Of a stretch of DNA of 38,800 nucleotides, positions 32,418 through 38,800 are shown piece after piece; the first letter of the stretch is position 1; every line of letters starts with the position of its first letter. Position numbers and translations under genes: made by a program. A model generated the notes under the pieces. It made no database searches, was not told the DNA's origin, and worked only from the letters and a program-made list of their open reading frames with translations. This DNA comes from Thermomucor indicae-seudaticae (Eukaryota; Mucoromycota; Mucoromycetes; Mucorales; Lichtheimiaceae). Where the stretch lies: assembly GCA_000787465.1 (NCBI GenBank), contig JSYX01000324.1:1-38800 (forward strand), given 5' to 3'.

Positions 32418-35400
32418 TTATTGGTTATCCTGGTTCTTTTGCCGCCAATAGCAGCGTTGGCAAATCTTCTTGTTCGACGGATCTTGTGGATCGGCTGGCC
32501 ACCAATAGGGGGAGCAAGTAATCGGACACTCACTGCAAGTGGGCATCTACATGCTTGTACCGTGCGTCGAGACCGAGGTACTGGCGCGATGAGTGGTGCT
32601 TGTAGGTGGTGCTGCTGCAGGCTTCATGGTCAACAGTGTGCTTTCCAGCGCGGACGGAATAGAAAGAGCAGGAGTAGGTGCCGCAGGTGCATCCTCCAAT
32701 TTGAGATCTTTGCCATAGTAAATGGCATAAATATATGGATACCCGCAGGCTACCAAATGCGTCCTGTATTTTCGCTGGGCAGTCGTTGTTCCCGATTCAA
32801 TTTGCTTATATAACTTAGAGTATGCTCGAATGCATGGCTCATTAGTGTCGGCCATCCTGGCATGGAGATCGATGATATTCAACTTTGACAAATCGTGGTG
32901 AGGGCACCAGATTTGGGGAACCATGATGCCACCTGGAGAATTGGCTCCAAACAACCCCAGTGATACAGTGGTCACAGAGCAAGAAGATTGCTGCTGCTTC
33001 GCCGTGAACTTTTCGTGTTGGATTTCGAAAGCGACCCGGAAATTGTTATTTCGTGCACACTGAACATGTACGATCTTCTTGTATTCGCCACAGACAACTC
33101 AGGCCCCCTTCTTTCGTGACATAATTCGCACACTTCTGACCATTTGGCCTTGTGTATAGCTCCGATGTATTCGATTGGCTGCATCGTTTCCACATTTACG
33201 AACTTGACCTCCGGCATAAGCGTTGCGCAAGTTACGTGAGTCCAGTTGTACGACGACGTCATTTTAAGAGCTTGGCTTGGGGTCGACCGCGGTTCGTAAC
33301 ATAATACGCACTCGTAAATCTGCAAGAAATATCTCGTCAGTAGCCACGAAACACAAAATCGCATGTCACAACGTACCATATGAGGCGCGCTGTTTCTTCT
33401 TGTTCTGACACACATCACATATCCATCCGTCTTTTCACGACGCGGAAATACCGTAACAATCTAACGGGAACGCTATAAGTTATATGTATATTGAATAGCA
33501 GAAAAGAATTACCGTCGTGGACAGACATGCCACAGTCGTGACAGGTATACAGACAATCCTATGGACCCATTTGGTCACAAACGGCACATGGTGAAGTCTC
33601 AAAGGGAGCGATCATGGCACGTTACTGGATAGTGGAGAAAATGAGGATAAAGAGTGAAAGGTTGCGTTTTCCGAGCTATGCAATTGTGAAACTTACATCA
33701 TCGGTAAATCTTCTTTTGCTCGGCTTTGCGGGACCGGCATCCGATGGCACCTTGCGTTTACGTCTGCCCACTGTAGCACTGCTAATATCAGGCGTAGACG
33801 CGCGCTCAAGTTTCTTCCAACGTGATGACGATGAACCTTCTTTATCTTCGACTATTCCTGCCGTTCGTAGCGTTCGCGGTTGTTTTTCAGACTGGCTGGC
33901 TATAGCAGGTTCCTAGAAGACCGGAAAATAATGATAAATAATGAGAAGTCGCATTATTTGTGAAATTACGTGAACTTCAACCCTATGCAAATGTGAAACT
34001 CACATCCTCCTTGTTTCTCCTTTGGCTTGGTCTCGAGGGACCGGCTTCTGCAGGTTCTTTGCGTTTGTTTTTGCTTCGTGTGGATTGTGGCGATGGTGTA
34101 CGCATTATGTTATACTTGAGCCAGTATACGCCGCAAGTGTTGCAAAGAACTTCCTTAAACTCCTTCCTCTTCCTATCAACATCGGCAGGCACTCGTCGCC
34201 ACGTGGTAGAGTCAACTGCCCGGCAGTTGTTGCAACTAAACGTAGCCCTCACGTCCGCGCTCACATGTATGATCGTCGGATCGGTATCTCCCTCTCTGTC
34301 ACCGTCATCGTCATCATCCACGCCTACTACGGTACTGCTTCCATCCACCTTCTTAAACTTCTTTGTAGGCTTATATATCTTTGTCCACTCCGAATAAACC
34401 GGCTGATAACGGTCCGTCTTCTTCCATTTATAAAAGTAACGCACGACGTCCTTGAACTGCTTCGAGGGAACACATTTAGATACTTCGTACAAGTCATGTC
34501 CGTGGGTCCTTATGCCTTCTTCGAACGCAGCAACTTCCTCAGGGGCCCACTCGACGAGTCCATTAAAGTTTTCGGCCCTCAACCGTAACATCCTCTCAAG
34601 GGCGGCATCAGCATCATAATTTTCATTCTCGAGCTCAGCAAGAGCCCTGTCCAGAACGTCTGTTGAGTGAGGAGGAAGTGGCAGGTTCGATAATGCTTTG
34701 ACACGGTCCATATATTCTGTTGCTATACAAGTGTTAATTTTTATCGATAACTAACAACCTATGCTTGTATCGTTGCTTACTTGTATTATCATCAAGCAGG
34801 CTGGGCTGACTGGATAAAGGTGTCACGGTGTCATCGGAACCTGTTGTCACTCTTTCATAACTGCGGCAATTAACTGGCGTGGCGCTCTCAAAATGTGCGA
34901 TGCTTAAACTTCCTTCTGGTGCGACTGATCAGCCATTACGAAAAGGAATTATGGATTTTCTGATATGGAACCTACCAGCTTTTCTCTTTCCTGTTCTATC
35001 ACTTTCTGATGTAGACTTCATGGCTGCTTTTCGTGACGACGATGGCTCATTTGTAGCTGTGAGAGCCCGTACTTCCTCATTTCCAGGCAAAATGTCAGCT
35101 TGAAATCTATTGCCAAGCCTGGGAAGTGCTCTTGGGTAGATACGGTCGTAAACCTCTGAAACGGGTAGGGTTAAGTAGAAGTCAAAAAGTCGCTTAGCAT
35201 TTACTGCTTACCCAGCGTATCCTCCATGATTGTGTTTTGTTCAAAGTACCGGAGGGGCCACATATTGGTCATCCGCACCTGGTTGTCATCAGCTGCGCAA
35301 ACAAATACATGTGAATTAGCCATGTAACTACAGGAGATTTGGAGAATTGTTGTACCCTGGACAGATATATTGCAGCGCTGTTCTAACGCCACACCCTCAG

Positions 35401-36379
35401 ACAAAAGAGTAGCAGCACAGGATGGCGGGGCAAGGACCGTGGTGCAAGGGTCAGTTTTCCCTGTCGAAATCTGGCTCCGGGAAGACGAACGCGTCTGACG
35501 TACGGCAGCTGAAACTGAGGATTGCTTGTCTTCATCTTCTGCGATGAGAGATGTAGAAGTACTGTCGGAATACTCTACAGGAATAGATGAGGAAGACTTG
35601 TTGAAGACCTCCTCGCGAGAACAATATCCGCATTGCCACGCAAAACCCCTTGGCGGCTTTCGAAGGAGCGGCGGGCTGAGGCAACTCAGATGAAAATCTT
35701 TTTCGCAAGTACCACGTGTGACAAAGGGACCACTATGCGGTTATGATGAGCGCTAATGTGGAAAGCAGGAAAACTTGTTGTTGCTTTTCTATTTACCTCG
35801 CACACCAGTTGAAGCACGAGCAACACGCCCGCATGGCGCCGGTGAGTTCGGCCGCTTTTCCTTGTTCGATCACTACATATTGGTAGCGCTGCTCCAAGGT
35901 CTGAAGGACTTGTGGGGGGACGTTGCGTAGGAGCTCACATGGTACCATTTCATATACTTAGCGTGTGTACTTATCGTACAGCTGATGGTAATAGAAGTTG
36001 TCCTCTTGTTTCTTGTAGTCCTTCATCGTCACTGCAGGTATATAATACTTGTGCCTCACCACGCACTTTCCTCGAATGTCAGTGACTGGGTTCCAGTCTG
36101 ACGGGAAGGTGGCAACTAGGAGGCGAGGATCACGTGGCGCACGGCCCATGACATCTCCTGGTCGATTATACCAGGCAGTTCTCACCTGGTGTTCACCACC
36201 GGGAGTGTTGTCCGAGAACTCCATCACCCTCCCGATATAAAATGGTTCACCCAGTTGATACGGAGTGATATACACAGGGTCTTCAAGAACAACAGTCAAA
36301 ATATACGATCACAGTTTTGATTGGAAAGTAAAAGCATTAACTTACCATTGATGCTGACCCTTGTTCCGTCCGCAAGCAT
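32418..36379 (-). pseudogene. SNT2: Snt2-like chromatin reader (BAH-PHD-ELM2-SANT-GATA-PHD-ePHD-GATA), broken
   Basis: Eleven minus-strand exons can be traced: 36346-36379, 35797-36280, 35356-35732, 35212-35292, 34976-35155, 34781-34912, 34004-34722, 33697-33912, 33513-33597, 33377-33460 and 32418-33319. They encode a BAH domain (LGEPFYIGRVMEF), a PHD finger (CEKDFHLSCLSPPLLRKPPR), an ELM2-like motif (YPRALPRLGNRFQADILPG), SANT (WAPEEVAAFEEGIRTHG), a GATA finger (FSCNNC...LCNTCG), PHD2 (CAVCDQ...CHDCGMSVH), an extended PHD (YECVLCYEP...WTHVTCA, WCPHHDL) and a last GATA-like finger (CSEC...ICQRCYWRQ). In-frame stops interrupt it at 35958-35960 (TAA), 33559-33561 (TAG), 33435-33437 (TGA), 33099-33101 (TGA) and 32547-32549 (TAG). 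A frame slip lies at the C-run 33104-33108 (G on the coding strand), and exons 10-11 do not match in phase. Family role: histone-reading partner of Rpd3-type deacetylase or Lid2-type complexes. The start ATG at 36379 is tentative. Confidence 0.85.
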
Positions 36380-38800
36380 AGTGCTGGTAACGGGTGTTAT
36401 TAAATTGGTTTCTGTCGTTTTAGACAAGAAAGCGAGAAAAGTGAGCAAAACGCGAGAAATGACAAACAGGGATCTTTAGCTTACCATGGGCACGTAACAA
36501 GAGAGGAAGGTAACAAGAGAGAGAGAAAAGGCAAAAAGCGGAGAAAAGAAGGGAAAGATGGTGGCAACCCGAATAAGTGAGTAGTTTTTCGCACTCCACG
36601 AAAAAGGAGAGTCATCGGACAAAACACATAGTTAAAAATCAATCCCATTTGTTGCTACCCATCAGCTGGCATCCAGACGTCATTGCAAATGAAAGACTTC
36701 TCACACGTCCTGTCCCTTGAGCAACACCGGCAGATTTCTGCTAACACCGCTACGATATACGATACGTTTCATGATGGTCTCTCTTGGATGCAAGGTTGTG
36801 TGCCTAAAAAACCCCAATAGCGCAAGCACATCAGATACTGTACAAACACCGCGTCAATAATCACGCGGCTGGTAACGGTAGTTGGGCAACTTGCTTGCTG
36901 AAATCACTTTGTTGTCCATGGCCATTGACAGGCTATTCCGATTCGCAACTTAACATAATCTTTGATTGGCTCGGATGGGACAATCATGAACACATTGAAG
37001 TCAAACGTGCCAAAGCCCTCCCAACAGCCCCTTCGCTCTTCACAGATTTGACTTTGCGATTGGTTTGACTGAGACGTCACTAGATATGGCATAGCCCACT
37101 TTGCCAACAAGGCCTTAGCCTACAGTCAACACATTCATCATTCACTGACCTGCCTTATAATCAACAGGTCCTGCTTTGCTGACATTCTTGCAAAGCCCAC
37201 CAGTGTCGGCAGACGACTTTGATTTGTAATCCAACTGTCCTTTTTGACGAAATCTGGGAGTGTCGATACAGTAAGGTGCTCCAGTTATGACGTCAGGCGG
37301 ATTAGTGAACACTGACAGGTACTCGGGCGGTGCTGTCTTGCTTTGGTCTCACGCCATGGAGACCACTCCTATAATAAAAGACAAGCAGAGTTAGCGTAAG
37401 AAGCTGAGATAATAGTAAGCTTCTATTAAACCACCAATACCAGAACCGCTGACGGACACGATAGCTTCTGCACTGGAGGGTCTCGGTCGACTACCGCTGG
37501 TCCCTGGACATTGCGCTTTCCAGGATGGGTGCTTGAAGTTGATTATGTATATATCGTCCAGGTATGCCTCTGGAACGACGCACTAGACTGTACGTTGTCT
37601 TCAGCGTTTTATAAAGGGTTCTCAGCACGTTCAGCCGAACAGATGAACGGCCGTACCTGAGAACTGGGATGTGTGCAAGAACGAAGATTATTAGCTAAAT
37701 GCTAGTCGCCACGATTTCGTGACACGGATATCCTCCCATGTTACTGCTGATATCGTTAGCCACAAGGCCTCCTTCGTCCTGGATCCTTTATGTCTTCGGC
37801 AAGATCTCTCACTTCCACCTTGAGTGCTTTTTCGACCTTGGATCGTAATTCTTCTTCTGGTCCCTCCTTTGAATATGTTCGAGGAACACACAGCATATAC
37901 TAACTACAGAATTATTAAGTACTTTTTCATGGCATCGATACCATATGCTATCAAAGCATGTTATCTTCTAGTGTCCCTGCTGATTTCCGCCGGATGGTAA
38001 CTGAGGAACCTGTTTCTGTTTTGTAAGGCGATCCAAGGGTGGATGATATGGCGCGTTGCAAGATTCTATGGATGCTCGTATGATTGTCGCTGAACCATAG
38101 GATCGCGCTGCATCTCGATAGGTGAACGGTTGATTGCAAGATAGTATTTCAGGTGAATCAAAACTATTTTGTTATCGGAATAGTCTTAATGTCGAGGCAC
38201 TATTGTTTACATGGCATCTCCAAACAGCTATATATGTTAGTTGCTGGACATGAATAGAAGTAATCCATCTATGCGGCAGGTGACAAGAGATATGAGGGAA
38301 GCTCAGAATATTTGGAAACCTTTTTCAGCCTGGTTCACGCGTCGTATGCTCAACTTTCAGTCAACCTGTGTAGAGACATGGAAATAAAAGTACGTCATAA
38401 AAGAAAGATTAGACTAAGTCTGCATTGCTTTCTGTGAACCCAAGGCATTCAAGGTCTCCGCGTCTGTAGCCACATGAGTATCGCTAAAAACCTGAACAGT
38501 ATGCGATCAAGTCCTGAGCAGGACAGACAGTTTCGTATTAAGAAACACTGTCCAGTCATCAACCTTTATGCCTGTCTGCGTTCTTCAGGTGGTTCTGTGG
38601 CATTGCCCCTTGATTCGCCCTGAGCACGGAAGGAAGTGTTTGCATAAATGTTTCGATACGAAAAGACAGCGAGTAAGTCATAGATTGTCTTGGGTGAAAG
38701 CTTCATCTTCAGGCGTGATGAGCACGACTGTCGAATTCTCTTGCGCGTCATTCTGCAATTGGCGACTCGTCAAGAGTATCGACCAGCAAATTGAGAGTTT
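36380..38800. other. right-hand interval without a supported gene
   Basis: Upstream flank of the Snt2-like pseudogene and gene-poor DNA. Minus-strand fragments look protein-like but are cut by stops: about 37870-37760 (EEELRSKVEKALKVEVRDLA) and about 38800-38680 (TLNLLVDTLDESPIAE, then STVVLITPEDEAFTQDNL). They may belong to another decayed transposon or pseudogene that continues past the window edge. Confidence 0.35.

Noticed and set aside
32187..32813. Plus-strand 208-codon ORF
   Set aside because: It overlaps, on the opposite strand, the conserved C-terminal GATA-like finger and tail of the Snt2-like pseudogene. Its Arg/Cys-rich composition is typical of an antisense frame.
32418..36379. 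Stop-codon reassignment or general readthrough to explain in-frame stops
   Set aside because: Intact neighbours end properly at TAA (NDUFAF7, SAM carrier, CK2 beta) and TGA (Rab7, AMPK beta). All three stop codons interrupt this one gene together with frame slips, which fits pseudogenisation.

Overview
The window looks like nuclear DNA from a filamentous, early-diverging fungus, most likely Mucoromycota (inference). Protein genes are cut by many short introns of about 50-90 nt with GT-AG ends. Their products are typical eukaryotic housekeeping proteins, and the spaces between them hold decayed DNA transposons and a Ty3/gypsy element. I see no bacterial operons, CRISPR array or rRNA, and no tRNA I can support.

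Layout. 1-414 holds the 3' part of an unrecognised minus-strand gene running off the left edge. 476-3036 is a pogo-like element (TA duplication) split by a second, IS630/Tc1-type element (536-2425) with a broken transposase. 3934-18000 is a dense gene block: an unrecognised coiled-coil protein (+), a saccharopine dehydrogenase-like oxidoreductase (+), a Rab7/Ypt7 GTPase (+), the mitochondrial methyltransferase NDUFAF7 (+), the mitochondrial S-adenosylmethionine carrier (-), casein kinase 2 beta (+) and the AMPK/SNF1 beta subunit (+). All of these have reconstructable exons in consistent phase.

18-25.9 kb is gene-poor. It holds a perfect 45-bp-arm hairpin (18936-19054) and a degenerate 2.15-kb pogo/Tigger element (22126-24275). 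25970-26788 encodes a small protein with one membrane segment and a C-terminal pair of Nab2-type CCCH zinc fingers. 27.6-30.7 kb is a minus-strand Ty3/gypsy pol relic whose reverse transcriptase is interrupted by a 769-bp element that carries a FAR1-like zinc-cluster ORF. 32418-36379 is a multi-exon Snt2-like chromatin reader (BAH-PHD-ELM2-SANT-GATA-PHD-ePHD-GATA) carrying five in-frame stops and at least one frame slip, so a pseudogene. The last 2.4 kb has no gene I can support.

How genes relate. NDUFAF7 uses S-adenosylmethionine in the mitochondrial matrix, and its convergent neighbour encodes the carrier that imports S-adenosylmethionine. The regulatory beta subunits of CK2 and AMPK lie head-to-tail. 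No new defence or biosynthetic system is evident. The most unusual items are the nested transposons, the heavily interrupted Snt2-like gene, the membrane-tethered CCCH protein and the perfect hairpin.
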